From positions 8,711,395 to 8,775,394 of the forward strand of contig OX336345.1 of the NCBI GenBank assembly GCA_946902875.1: a stretch of DNA of 64,000 nt, read 5' to 3'. This document shows, one piece after another, positions 10,775 to 20,930 of the stretch. How positions within the stretch are numbered: the first letter of the stretch is position 1; each line of letters begins with the position of its first letter. Both the position numbers and the translations under genes were made by a program. The notes under the pieces were generated by a model, which did not search any database, was not told where the DNA came from, and saw only the letters and a list, made by a program, of their open reading frames with translations. This DNA comes from Nematopogon swammerdamellus (Eukaryota > Arthropoda > Insecta > Lepidoptera > Adelidae).

Positions 10775-10938
10775 AAAAGTTTTAAAGAACATAAAACCGA
10801 CTTCCGACAACTCTAGGGTTCGTTTTTTTTTAGGTTTTTATTTTATATATTTTTGAAGGCGGTTTTTATATTTTTATTTTAAATAGTTATTTAGTTCTAC
10901 TTTTTCTAGGAAGTCGGTTTTATGTTTTTTAAAACTTT
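10775..10938. mobile_element. Foldback element copy with deleted left arm
   Basis: The ends AAAAGTTTTAAAGAACATAA and its complement at 10920-10938 match the complete foldback element at 49595-49957. Most of the left arm and the loop are missing (the junction is at about 10808). The right arm is intact, from CTCTAGGGTTCG to GGAAGTCGGTTTTATG. Confidence 0.7.
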
Positions 10939-10986
10939 TTTTTTACTTTACAGTTTTTTTAGTAATTTTTTGCTATTAATGTACTC

Positions 10987-11023
10987 GGCGGAATCGCTCG
11001 GCCTTCGGCCTCGCGATTCCGCC
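10987..11023. repeat. GC palindrome hairpin element, copy 1
   Basis: A 37-base near-perfect palindrome from GGCGGAATCG to CGATTCCGCC, centred on GGCCTTCGGCC and embedded in GCTATTAATGTACTC...CTCGCTTTCCAATCCGATCTTG. The same unit recurs at 11220-11256 and 50008-50044. Its centre, GCTCGGCCTTCGGCCTCG, is identical to the core of the 68-bp Helitron minisatellite. Confidence 0.8.
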
Positions 11024-11084
11024 TCGCTTTCCAATCCGATCTTGACCCAATTTAAATAAAAAAAATAAAAATCGAACCCTAGCA

Positions 11085-11215
11085 CCACCGCCTTCAACTC
11101 TAGGGTTCGATTTTAAATTTTTTTATTTCATACATTTTTGAAGGCGGTTTTTATATTTTTTTAAATAGTTTTTTATTTCACAGTTTTTTTAGTAATTTTT
11201 ATTTGCTATTAATGT
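11085..11215. repeat. Partial foldback element copy
   Basis: CGAACCCTAGCACCACCGCC then CTTCAACTCTAGGGTTCGAT and TTTTTGAAGGCGGTTTTTAT reproduce the central and right-arm parts of the 49.6-kb foldback element. Confidence 0.6.
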
Positions 11216-11219
11216 ACTC

Positions 11220-11256
11220 GGCGGAATCGCTCGGCCTTCGGCCTCGCGATTCCGAC
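11220..11256. repeat. GC palindrome hairpin element, copy 2
   Basis: Second copy of the 37-base palindrome with the same flanks. The last positions read GATTCCGACT instead of GATTCCGCCT, breaking the outer pairs. Confidence 0.75.
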
Positions 11257-11329
11257 TCGCTTTCCAATCCGATCTTGACCAAAAAAAAAATGGGACCACC
11301 TTGGAGCTAGACTGAACCGAACAAAAAAA

Positions 11330-11437
11330 GAATCATCGAAATCGGTTCACAATTGGGGAAGATATTGCTGAACATACATAAAAAAAAATACATACAGCCG
11401 AACATAGAACCTCCTACTTTTTTGAAGTCGGTTAAAA
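11330..11437 (-). repeat. Interspersed repeat ending in GAAGTCGGTT
   Basis: GAAATCGGTTCACAATTGGG, AACATACATAAAAAAA and GAACCTCCTACTTTTTTGAA GTCGGTT are the hallmark words of a very common lepidopteran repeat. Sister copies are at 12650-12757 and 51610-51749, and in the opposite orientation at 24735-25070. The parent element is not identified. Confidence 0.65.
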
Positions 11438-11440
11438 ATA

Positions 11441-11833
11441 GGACCACGTCAGCCTCGATAGCTCAGTGGTGCAGACAGTCAACCGTCGCTATTGAATGTT
11501 AAGCAACGCTGGGTGCGGTCAGTACTTGGATGGGTGACCGCTGACCGTTGGAGGCTGACCGAGGTTCGGATTCCTCGTAAAACTGTAGGTCCCTTCCCTC
11601 CTAATCTTACTTGGTGGTAGGGTTTAACCCGCCCGGGTTGGTACCACCGCACTGAATGAAACGTCGGTCGAAACGACTATGTAAATAGTTTGTGTTTTCC
11701 CACCAGTTCAGTGTAGTTAGCACGATCAAAGGGGGAAGCACTGACATGGCAATTAGTTCACCCGGTGTTATGGGCTGACATCACGGACATTGTAGGTGAT
11801 GTAGCCAACCGTGTCAGTTTCCATAAAAAAAAA
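11441..11833 (+). repeat. SINE with tRNA-type boxes and a 5S-rRNA-like segment, full copy
   Basis: Short interspersed element of about 390 bp. An A-box-like TAGCTCAGTGGTGCAGA lies at 11459-11475 and a B-box-like GAGGTTCGGATTCC near 11560-11574. Between them, at 11499-11541, sequence matching the internal control region of 5S rRNA is visible: TTAAGCAACGCTGGG (box A), GCGGTCAGT (intermediate element) and ACTTGGATGGGTGACCGC (box C). The body follows (GGTGGTAGGGTTTAACCC, CGTCGGTCGAAACGACTATG, CCAGTTCAGTGTAG, GACATCACGGACATTGTAGG) and ends GTCAGTTTCCATAAAAAAAAA. Polymerase III transcription is inferred from the boxes. About nine other copies are in the window. The tRNA/5S combination is known from other SINE groups. 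Whether this insect family is described I cannot tell. Confidence 0.85.
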
Positions 11834-12757
11834 CCTCAGGGATATCCCCTTTCAAACAAAAAAAAAAAAAGAATTTTCAAAATCGGCCCACAATTGACGG
11901 AGTAATCGCGTAACAAACATCCAAAAAAATAAAACATACCGTCGAATCGAGAATCTCTTAGGCCTAAAGTAAATTGCTCGTGAAGACAAATGCAACGAGC
12001 CCAAACACGATGGGTTTATCATGTGTAGTTTAGGAGTTCCTATGGCCACCTTCTGTCTCCATCATCAAACCAGCTCGATGGTACTCGGTACAGTAGGTAC
12101 TGGCCAGGTACCATAATAAATTAAGCGCCGGTCGGAAAAGATAAAAAATTTCAAATTTAGAATATTCATGAAACAAGGGTCCGAATATGTATCACTAGTA
12201 TATCGATTCATATATATAGATTCAATAGGATAGAGAACATTTCAAAATATTAGGTATTTAATACTTTTTAGTACTAGTTTTTTTTTTTTTGGAAGTCGGT
12301 TTTATATTTTTTAAAACAGTTTTTATTTCATTATTTTAGTAATATTACATAAACAATAATAATCGAAATCGAATAATCGAAATCGATTGAAATGGGACAG
12401 AATTATTCGCCATATGTGTCAGACTGCAAATTGTTGAATAAGTCCACATCACAAAAGTTTTGCTGAAGGTAACCACACACCATAATAATTTATCAAACTG
12501 AAAATTGCTAAAAACGACCACATCACAAGTTTTGCTGAAGGTAACCACACACCATAGTATTATGTTGATTTTTCATAAACCGCTCAAGCAATTTCGATAA
12601 AATTGAAATGGGACCACCTCTGAAGTATGACCTACCAAATAAAATTTTCTAAATCGGCCCTCAATTGACGGAGAAATCGCGTTAACAAACATAAAAAAAA
12701 AAACATACAGTCGAATTGAGAACCTCCTCCTTTTTTGGAAGTCGGTTAATAAAACTA
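11834..12757. repeat. Composite repeat block shared with 50803-51749
   Basis: Runs from CCTCAGGGATATCCCCTTTC through AACGAGCCCAAACACGATGG, GGCCAGGTACCATAATAAAT and GGTAACCACACACCATA (twice) to GAACCTCCTCCTTTTTTGGA AGTCGGTT. The block at 50803-51749 is collinear and nearly identical by eye. The ORFs inside match between copies only because the DNA does. The parent element is unidentified. The A-run after TTTCAAACAAAAA and the repeated AATCGGCCC.CAATTGACGGAG suggest two LINE-like tails in series. Confidence 0.75.
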
Positions 12758-13321
12758 TTATGAAATAAGATCGGCAGGCGGCGCGGCAGCCCTGTGAGCA
12801 AATTCCTTTCATTTTCATCGTCGGTCGCCCTTCGCGTCTTGCGAGACGGATCGCCCTACCCCTCGCCCCTTGCCCCCGCCTGGCGCCCCACCCACACGCG
12901 CCCCTATTCTTAGCCGCTCAGCTCCCCGCGGTTCCAGCACTTTGTGTCATGCAAAGCAGCTGGTGGAATACGAACGAACTTACTGCATATGTACGTGCCT
13001 AACTAATTTAGGTTAGGTAGATACATCGACATCTCCTAGTTCGGTAGGTAAATACACAAGAACCACGAATATTATTTCTGCGTCTAGTTTACTTACACTT
13101 ACACGTCCAAAATAAAACACACTTTTGGCACCATAGCTTGGCACTACTGAATAAGTACATATGCACGAGTATATACAGCTTACGAACAACCTACGCCATA
13201 CATTTAAGTCCCTTTACAATGGTGGCAAATTCCCTATGTTGAACAATCTTGCATTCCCCCTGTTGAACAAAGGTAAAAGGTCTGTTTCTTTTGGAATCTT
13301 TCAACGTTAACTGCCTCTGTT
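12758..13321. other. No recognisable feature; GC-rich patch at 12835-12935
   Basis: A patch CCCTACCCCTCGCCCCTTGC...GCGCCCCACCCACACGCGCC sits in otherwise AT-rich DNA. No ORF or boundary supports a gene. Confidence 0.4.
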
Positions 13322-13365
13322 TTAAGGTGGCTACACACGTAACTGCAAACTTGACAAGCATGCAG

Positions 13366-13884
13366 TTTTTTTTATGGAAACTGACACGGTTGGCTACATC
13401 ACGTGATGATCCGCGATGTCAGCCCATAACGCCTTGGTGAGCTAGGTACCATGTCAGTGCTTCCCTTTGGTCATGCCGGCTACACTGAACAGCCCCTGTA
13501 CCGGCATTACTCACTCGGCGATGTGAGTATGAGAAACGATCTCCCTCAACCAATCAGAAGGCGTTCGGTGAGGCATCTGGCCCGGCTATTGGTTGAAATA
13601 TGCGAGTATTTGTGAGTTAGCGAGTGAGTTAACGCCGGTAGACCCCCTGGACGGAAAACACGAACTATTTACATAGCCGTTTCAACCGTCCTTTTATTCA
13701 GTGCGGTGGTACTAATCCGGGCGGTACCTACCACCTAGTAAGGGCCTACAGTTTTACGTGGAATCCGAACCACGGTCAGCCTCCAACGGACGAGCGGTCA
13801 CCCATCAATCCACTAACCGCGCCCAAGTGTGCTTATGATCCGACCGACTGCACCACTGAGCTACCAAGGCTGACATAGGCTGAC
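13366..13884 (-). repeat. SINE (tRNA/5S-headed family), reverse copy interrupted by a MITE
   Basis: Reads on the minus strand from A box GGTAGCTCAGTGGTGCAG near 13855 through a 5S-like stretch (GGGCGCGGTTAGT, GATGGGTGACCGC), B-box-like GTGGTTCGGATTCC and the full body to TCAGTTTCCATAAAAAAAA at 13366. The body is split at 13491-13647 by a 157-bp insert. It sits inside the left TIR of the 13325-17555 element. Confidence 0.85.
13491..13647. mobile_element. Small MITE, copy 1, inside the SINE
   Basis: An insert between CTGAAC and TGGACGG of the SINE consensus. Its arms are TACCGGCATTACTCACTC on the left and GAGTGAGTTAACGCCGGTA on the right, i.e. inverted repeats. The centre is CCAATCAGAAGGCGTTCGGT...CGGCTATTGGTTGAAATATG, itself partly palindromic. 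A second copy is at 58208-58346. Superfamily unknown. Confidence 0.8.
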
Positions 13885-14107
13885 GCAGGCATGATCAATC
13901 TTTTTGTACAAGAACATAAAATTTCCCTTCGGCACCACACGATACAATTATGCTTGAATAAGCACCAGTTAGCGATTGGACGATGTCGAGCTCGGACCAC
14001 GATATGCGCTCGTTTTGGCTGCTTTTTGCCTCGTCCACAAGAGAAAAACGGGAAATAAGTAACGAGATATGTGGTGTAACGAGTAGTTAATGAAAAGTAA
14101 AACCTAT

Positions 14108-14268
14108 TCTCATATTAACTAACAACCATCCCGATTAAATCAGCTTTCCAATAAAAAACCGCATCCAAATCGGTCCATCCGTTTGGGAGATACGATGCCA
14201 CAGACAGACACACATACACACACACGTTAAACTTATAACACTCCTCTTTTTTCGTCGGGGGTTAATAC
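14108..14268 (+). repeat. Interspersed repeat, AACCGCATCC-AAATCGGTCC family
   Basis: TAACAACCATCCCGATTAAA, AAAAACCGCATCCAAATCGG, CGTTTGGGAGATACGATGCC, a CACA run and CTCTTTTTTCGTCGGGGGTT AA. Same order as 1345-1510. It lies within the TIR element and next to the Helitron insertion. Confidence 0.65.
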
Positions 14269-15012
14269 GATCATGAGAAAAGTTATAACCCCTCACGAAC
14301 TATTAACAGCAATGTTACGGTTTTTCGCGACCGGATGGAGTTATGAAGACCTGAAATATTCAACTATAATTTCACCTTCTTCAGATCGCTACACATCCAT
14401 ACTAGTCCATACTAATATTATAAATTCGAAAGTAACTCTGTTGTCTGTCTGTCTGTCTGTCTGTTACCTTTTCACGCCTAAACCGCTGAACAGATTTCGA
14501 TAAAATATTGCACGGAGATGAATTGGATCCTGAGGAAGGACATAGGCTACCTTTTGTCTCAAAAAACAACCCTTAAGGGGGTGAAATAGGGGATGAAAGT
14601 TTGTATGGGGAACCTAGCATTTCTCGAGTTAGGGATATGACAATTCATATTTAGGCTTTTGGTATGAAATAAAGAATTACGTGTTTCAGCGTTTTTGCTA
14701 AATCAACCCTTAAATTACAATAGGGGATGATTTCAAAATTAGATTTTAGGATTTTATAAAATTTTGTACGGAGATGAATTGCATCCTGCCTGAGGAAGGA
14801 TATAGGCTACCTTTTGTCTCAAAAAACAACCCTTAAGGGGGTGAAATAGGGAATGAACGTTTGTATTGGGGACCCATCATTTCTCAAGTTAGGGATATAA
14901 CGATTCATATTTAGGCTTTTGGTATGAAATAAAGAATTACGTGTTTCAGCGTTTTAGTTAATCAACCTTTAAATTAAAATAGGGGATGATTTCAAAATTA
15001 GATTTTAAGATT

Positions 15013-15541
<529 letters not shown>

Positions 15542-15730
15542 GGCAGCAGCGGGGCGAGGCGAATATGTATGTATGAATTTCCTCCACAAAATTTAAGCCG
15601 ATCTTCTAAATTCGATTAAAATTAGTACACGTACATTTAGCTATACGAGACACAGGATAGACTAATTAAAATTCAGTTCCGGTTACGCTAAGACGTGGAG
15701 TATTTTACTTCCTTAGGTATCTTTTTTTTT

Positions 15731-15788
15731 GCCGAAGGCCGACCTGTATCCTGGAAGACGCTAAACCTTCTCGATGACAGTAAGTAAC
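15731..15788 (-). repeat. Single inverted unit of the 68-bp minisatellite
   Basis: GCCGAAGGCCGACCTGTATC ... CTAAACCTTCTCGATGACAG TAAGTAAC is the reverse complement of the array unit that follows, so the array opens head-to-head. It can fold with the first direct unit. Confidence 0.7.
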
Positions 15789-15805
15789 TATGGGCGATAG
15801 TTACT

Positions 15806-17252
15806 TACTTTCTTCAAGATGGTTTATAGTCTTCCTGAACGCAGCTCGGCCTTCGGCGTCGCCCTCAATTACTTAATTTCTTCGAGAAGGTTTATAGTTT
15901 TCCTGAACGCAGCTCGACCGTCGGCATCGCCCTTAGTTACTTACTTTCATCGAGAAGGTTATTGGCCTTCCTGAACGCAGCTCGGCCTTCGGCCTCGCCC
16001 TCAGTTACGTACATTCATCAAGAAGGTGTATAGTCTTCCTGAACGCAGCTCGGCCTTCGGCCTCGCCCTCAGTAACTTACTTTCATCAAGAAGGTTTATA
16101 GTCTTCCTGAACGCAGCTCGGCCTTCGGCCTCGCCCTCTGTTGCTTACTTTCTTCGAAAAGGTTATCGTCTTCCTGAACGCAGCTCGGCCTTCGGCCTCG
16201 CACTCTGTTGCTTACTTTCTTCTAGAAGGCTTATAGTCATCCTGAACGCAGCTCGGCCTTCGGCCTCGCCCTCAGTTACTTACTTTCTTCGAGAAGGTTT
16301 ATCGTCTTCCCGAACGCAGCTCGGCCTTCGGCCTCGCCCTTTGTTACTTACTTTCTTCGAGAAGGTTTATAGTCTTCCTGAACGCAGCTCGGCCTTCGGC
16401 CTCGCCCTCATTTACTTACTTTCTTCGAGAAAGTTTATCGTCTTCCTGAACGCAGCTCGGCCCTCGGCCTCGCCCTTTGCTACTTACTTTCTTCGAGAAG
16501 GTTTATAGTCTTCCTAAACGCAGCTCGGCCTTCGGCCTCGCCCACTGTTACTTACTTTCTTCGAGAAAGTTTATCGTCTTCCTGAACGCAGCTCGGCCTT
16601 CGGCCTCGCTCTTTGCTACTTACTTTCTTCGAGAAGGTTTATAGTCTTCCTAAACGCAGCTCGGCCTTCGGCCTCGCCCACTGTTACTTACTTTCTTCGA
16701 GAAGGTTTATAGTCTTCGTGAACGCAGCTAGGCTTTCGGCCTCGCCCTCAGTTACTTACTTTCTTCGAGAAGGTTTATCGTCTTCCCGAAAGCAGCTCGG
16801 CCTTCGGCCTCGCCCTTTGTTATTTACTTTCTTCGAGAAGGTTTATAGTCTTCCTGAACGTAGCTCGGCCTTCGGCCTCGCCCTCAGTTACTTACTTTCT
16901 TCGAGAAAGTTTATCGTCTTCCTGAACGCAGCTCGGCCTTCGGCCTCGCCCTTTGCTACTTACTTTATTCGAGAAGGTTTATAGTCTTCCTAAACGCAGC
17001 TCGGCCTTCGGCCTCGCCCACTGGTACTTACTTTCTTCGAGAAGGTTTATAGTCTTCCTAAACGCAGCTCGGCCTTCGGCCTCGCCCACTGGTACTTACT
17101 TTCTTCGAGAAGGTTTATAGTCTTCCAGAACGCAGCTCGGCCTTCGGCCTCGCCCTTAGTTACTTACTTTCTTCGAGAAGGTTTATAGTCTTCCTGAACG
17201 CAGCTCGGCCTTCGGCCTCGCCCTCAGTTACTTACTTTCTTCTTTAAAATAC
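15806..17252. repeat. 68-bp minisatellite, about 21 units
   Basis: The unit is TTACTTACTTTCTTCGAGAA / GGTTTATAGTCTTCCTGAAC / GCAGCTCGGCCTTCGGCCTC / GCCCTCAG. Two variant types (TTTATAG...CCCTCAG and TTTATCG...CCCTTTG) alternate through much of the array, giving a ~136-bp higher-order period. Each unit has a GGCCTTCGGCC palindrome. The 68-bp period shifts frame each unit, so the 123- and 160-codon ORFs are artefacts. Confidence 0.95.
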
Positions 17253-17558
17253 GAAGTTCACGCGAGCGGAGCCGCGGGCTCAGCTAGTATGATAATAATT
17301 AATAACACCTGTAGAGCTCACTCACATCACATCGTCGCGTCGTCGTTGGCTTGTTTATAAGCCTGCACGCACGTACTTTGGAACACAGGTTCCGTTTCAC
17401 GGCTTATACAAGCTTTCATGATTCAAATTCAATCATCAAGCGGCTTGTACAATTAAAATGCTTGCGCAAATTAATCCTACAGATGCTTAAGCATACTTGT
17501 ACAACCAAATTGGTCATGCATGCTTGTCAAGTTGCAGTTACGTGTGTAGCCACCTTTA

Positions 17559-18490
17559 GTTACGATCTTTCCCGACTTTTTGCCTCCACAGCGATAGCGA
17601 TCGATAGTTCGATAGATCGCAAGCATGAACATGTTTGCTGGCTACTCGGTAAACAAAGCACTCAAATGCATGTTATTTGCGTTATTTACAAAAAAATCTA
17701 GACCTCGTTTGTAGGTCAACCGCATTCACTACGCGAATGATTAATCAAGGCGCATTTTACAAGAAAAAGCAATAATGATTTCCGCAACGACTCATAGCGC
17801 TGATAAGTCCTGGTAAAAGTTTTCCTTGTTTACTTTTGATTTTGTTCCAGTTAGTGCACCTTATCTTATCCTCCTGTCTATCACTTCGCCACACTTCGTC
17901 AAGACCAACGATTTGTCAAGAGTTCAAAACACAAAGACACAAAAAGAAGCCAGTTGTCGGACAGACACGAGTCCGAGCAGGCAAGCAGGGCTTGCAGGAC
18001 ATAGGTGACGACTACGCTCCTTTTCATTCTTGCATATATCTAAAATTACTGTTCTGTCTGTAGCATCTAGTCTAAAATTCCTGTTATGGTTTTCACTTAA
18101 ATGTGAGTTGCTGATAAATTGGCTACGTCATACTACTAGAATAAGTACTAATTCTATTTATTGGCGACGAGGATGAGCACTTTTATGAGTATGAAAACCA
18201 TGCTGAAAGAACTCGTGGATCAGTGTGTTCTCTATAGCGAAATAAATATCTGGATGTTTATAAAAAACAAGCCAAAACATTGTTACAATTTTTTGTAATT
18301 AACGTACAGTCTCTGCAGCACGGCTAAGGCTACGTTAAAGTTAACTAATTATTTTCAGTACTTTCACCATGCATCAGTTCAGTTTGATATTTTCCTGTGT
18401 GCTTCACCTTGATTGAGGTAGGTAGGTACCATATACAATCTAACTACGTCTCACTCATTCGAGGTATTGATAGACCAAGGTCTTCTAACT
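17559..18490. other. No recognisable feature
   Basis: AT-rich DNA. The overlapping ORFs near 17826-18063 have no signature. I see nothing else. Confidence 0.45.
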
Positions 18491-18492
18491 TA

Positions 18493-18918
18493 GGGCTCGA
18501 GCAGACGACCGATTCTTATTCAACTAAAATGTTGAGTCGTAATAAAAAAAGGTGGCTACAAGACGCCAACTCAACTGTTCAGTTGGCTGGCACCTCAGAT
18601 CAGGTTGGCACCGACACTCCACGACACAATTAAAAAGTAGATACAAATAAAAAAGTTGTACAACGCCTACAGCAGCCAAATTTTTCATCGGCCGCCGACG
18701 ACGCTGAACTATGCAGAACGAACGACTGACAGAGAATCGTCCGTGTCGACCTTAACGACTAAACAGTTGGGTATGGTTAGGTTGGAGAGAAATCGGCCGT
18801 CATGCCCACAACCAGAGCCGATTGTCCAGTATGAGAAATGTCGGTTGGCTCTACCACAACTCAACTAAACTGTTTATTTAGTTGGTAAATTAATACAATC
18901 GGTCGTATAGCCGAACCC
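18493..18918. mobile_element. Short TIR element related to 4232-5325
   Basis: The left end is GGGCTCGAGCAGACGACCGA TT and the right end is AATCGGTCGTATAGCCGAACCC, inverted with a few mismatches. The inside repeats the ACAGTTTAGTTGAGTTG, GGAGAGAAATCGGCCGTCAT and AAAAAGTTGTACAAC words of the 1.1-kb element, some in inverted order. The target duplication is eroded (TTA against TAG). It is non-autonomous; the two ORFs inside are not genes. Confidence 0.65.
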
Positions 18919-19455
18919 TAGAGTACTTAATTACGAGTATTTAGTTAGTATTATTTTGTTTATGGCCTGGCGCGGCGCCTTTAATTCTCGGAACGCACCA
19001 GGTTAGGTGCGTTCTTTAGTCCAGCTGTCGCCATATTTGTATCTCTATCTACAAACTGACAGGTCATCTCGTCATTCCGCCGGCCCTAGATGGCGCTACA
19101 TGCAGCGTGCGTGACGTCAGCTCCGGCGCCAGCCATCAGCGCGCCGCCAGCCGCCACATTCCAAATACGAACGACTTGTGTGGATTATCTGGGGCTTGGT
19201 TGGAATTGGCACCTTCAACAAAGCACTGTGCTGTGTGTAACATATGCATTTGTGTTTTCCTTTTAAGTTTTTGCACTAAACATTGTTTGTATTCGCATTG
19301 CAAATATGTACAAAAAATGTTTAGTGGTAAATGGAAAGAAAATAACTTTTTGGCTGACATGTTAGCTGTCAGTTCTCGACATTCATATTATAACATTAGT
19401 CCCCGGTTATGGTTCTGAGAAGACCTCTAGAATTGTCATTATCACTATGACTACC
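18919..19455. other. No recognisable feature
   Basis: Contains a short palindrome CCTTTAATTC...CGCACCAGGTTAGGTGCG near 18995. The ORFs at 19107-19418 on both strands are mutual shadows without signature. Confidence 0.4.
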
Positions 19456-19676
19456 TACAACCCGTCCGAAATATCTGCGGACCTGACCAAATGACGTCAT
19501 ACAAACTGGATGGTCAGCAAACAAATAAAACGAGAAACATTTTATTGTAATATCTTTTTTATATCTACTTTAATTTAAAAAGATGCATTCTACATCCCAG
19601 AAAATAAAAACTATAATAATAATCTGAAAATGTGCATTTATTTGGTCAGGTCCGCAGATATTTCGGACGGGTTGTA
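19456..19676. mobile_element. MITE, 221 bp including TA flanks, ~35-bp perfect TIRs
   Basis: The left end CAACCCGTCCGAAATATCTG CGGACCTGACCAAAT is exactly inverted at the right end (ATTTGGTCAGGTCCGCAGAT ... GGGTTG). TA flanks both sides (19456-19457 and 19675-19676), pointing to the Tc1/mariner superfamily. The interior is AT-rich with no coding capacity. The perfect arms indicate recent insertion. Confidence 0.85.
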
Positions 19677-20925
19677 TAAGTACATTATCATTGTGTTAAA
19701 TTCTTCATTGTGTTAAGTTTCTTCGAAACATTCCATACATGTACTGTAGATAAGTTACTTAGTATTTAAGTAATAGTGATAGATAAGACAATCTTGTTTG
19801 CTCACCAACCATAAACATATTTAATGAGAAATAAGATACAGCTGACTTATACCTATGTAATGTTCACTATATTCACAAAGTGTTAGCTCCGGCCGCGCCA
19901 CCAATCGCTGTTCTGTGACTCACTATACGTTCATATTATTTAACTAATATTGTTTTAATTTTATTTTACGATAAATTAGTTATTTATTACGCTAGATCCC
20001 CCTTTCAGTATTGCATACCTTACACGGACACTGTATAGTTGGTCCTTCGAACCGGATTTAGCTGAAAATTTTAAAAAATTAAACTCCCTAAAATATTTTG
20101 ACAGTAATTTCTCTCTTGCGTTCGTTTGTACCAATTCAAAGTGGTCTGCACCTAGAGTCGGAACGCTCCGTGACGATTTATTGAAATTTTTCTTTTTACC
20201 CGACTTCGGCGAAGCCAAAATGAAGCGTTATGCTTATGAGTTTATTTATACTAACTACTATCGCACAATTTGCAGCAACCAGAATGTCGTTGGCAACCGG
20301 CTGGTCTCTCAGCAGCTACTTTAGGCAATTACTCTAAGGTAAAAACATACGTGTTTGTTTGTATATCGCTATTCAATTTTCCCAAGGTGCAGGCAGAGAA
20401 GTAATTTTTCAAGCGCCCTCATTGACCGAATAGGTGACCGGGCGACTCGGTGGGCGCAGCAAACGTTTTGCAATGTCACCCACCGTTGCAGCCGCGCGCC
20501 TTGTGCCACAGATTATATTCACACAGAAGTAACCTGGTGACGCACTTCTCCCCCTCGTGCAACGTTCGCTCGTACAATGGAGAGGGGCTATCGTGAGACT
20601 TTTTTTACATTTCGTCGCGTACAAGTAACATGAACGAGTAGATAATTGTATGACAAATTATAGTACCTACCAACGGGGTCGCTAGAGGGCGCTGCATCTT
20701 TCCTCCGTACACCTAAGTAGTTTCTTACGCGTTACGCACTTGTGCGCAACAAAATGTCAAAACAATTCTCGTAATCGTCAGATTTGTTTATCTAATGATC
20801 TCATTAACCTATAAAGGTGTCACCGGAGGAGGTGTCTGTCACCTATCTATCATAGAATTTTTTTTGGACTACTTTGGACTTCGTACAATACAGAAAAAGT
20901 AGTCGTAAGAAGTTACAAGGTTCTA
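19677..20925. other. Mostly featureless; repeat remnant at about 20015-20260
   Basis: TTCGAACCGGATTTAGCTGA and TTACCCGACTTCGGCGAAGC CAAAATGAAG are words I know from common moth interspersed repeats. An 80-codon reverse ORF lies across it but has no domain. The rest has no supported gene. Confidence 0.4.
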
Positions 20926-20930
20926 TTTTG

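Noticed and set aside
11499..11541. 5S rRNA gene
   Set aside because: Only the 3' half control region is present and it is embedded in a repeated SINE.
16026..16984. 123- and 160-codon ORFs with repeated LPERSSAFGLAL
   Set aside because: The 68-bp period is not a multiple of three, so the ORFs only read alternate frames of the minisatellite.
15806..17252. CRISPR-like regular repeat array
   Set aside because: The 68-bp units are contiguous with no unique spacers, and the DNA is eukaryotic; it is a minisatellite.
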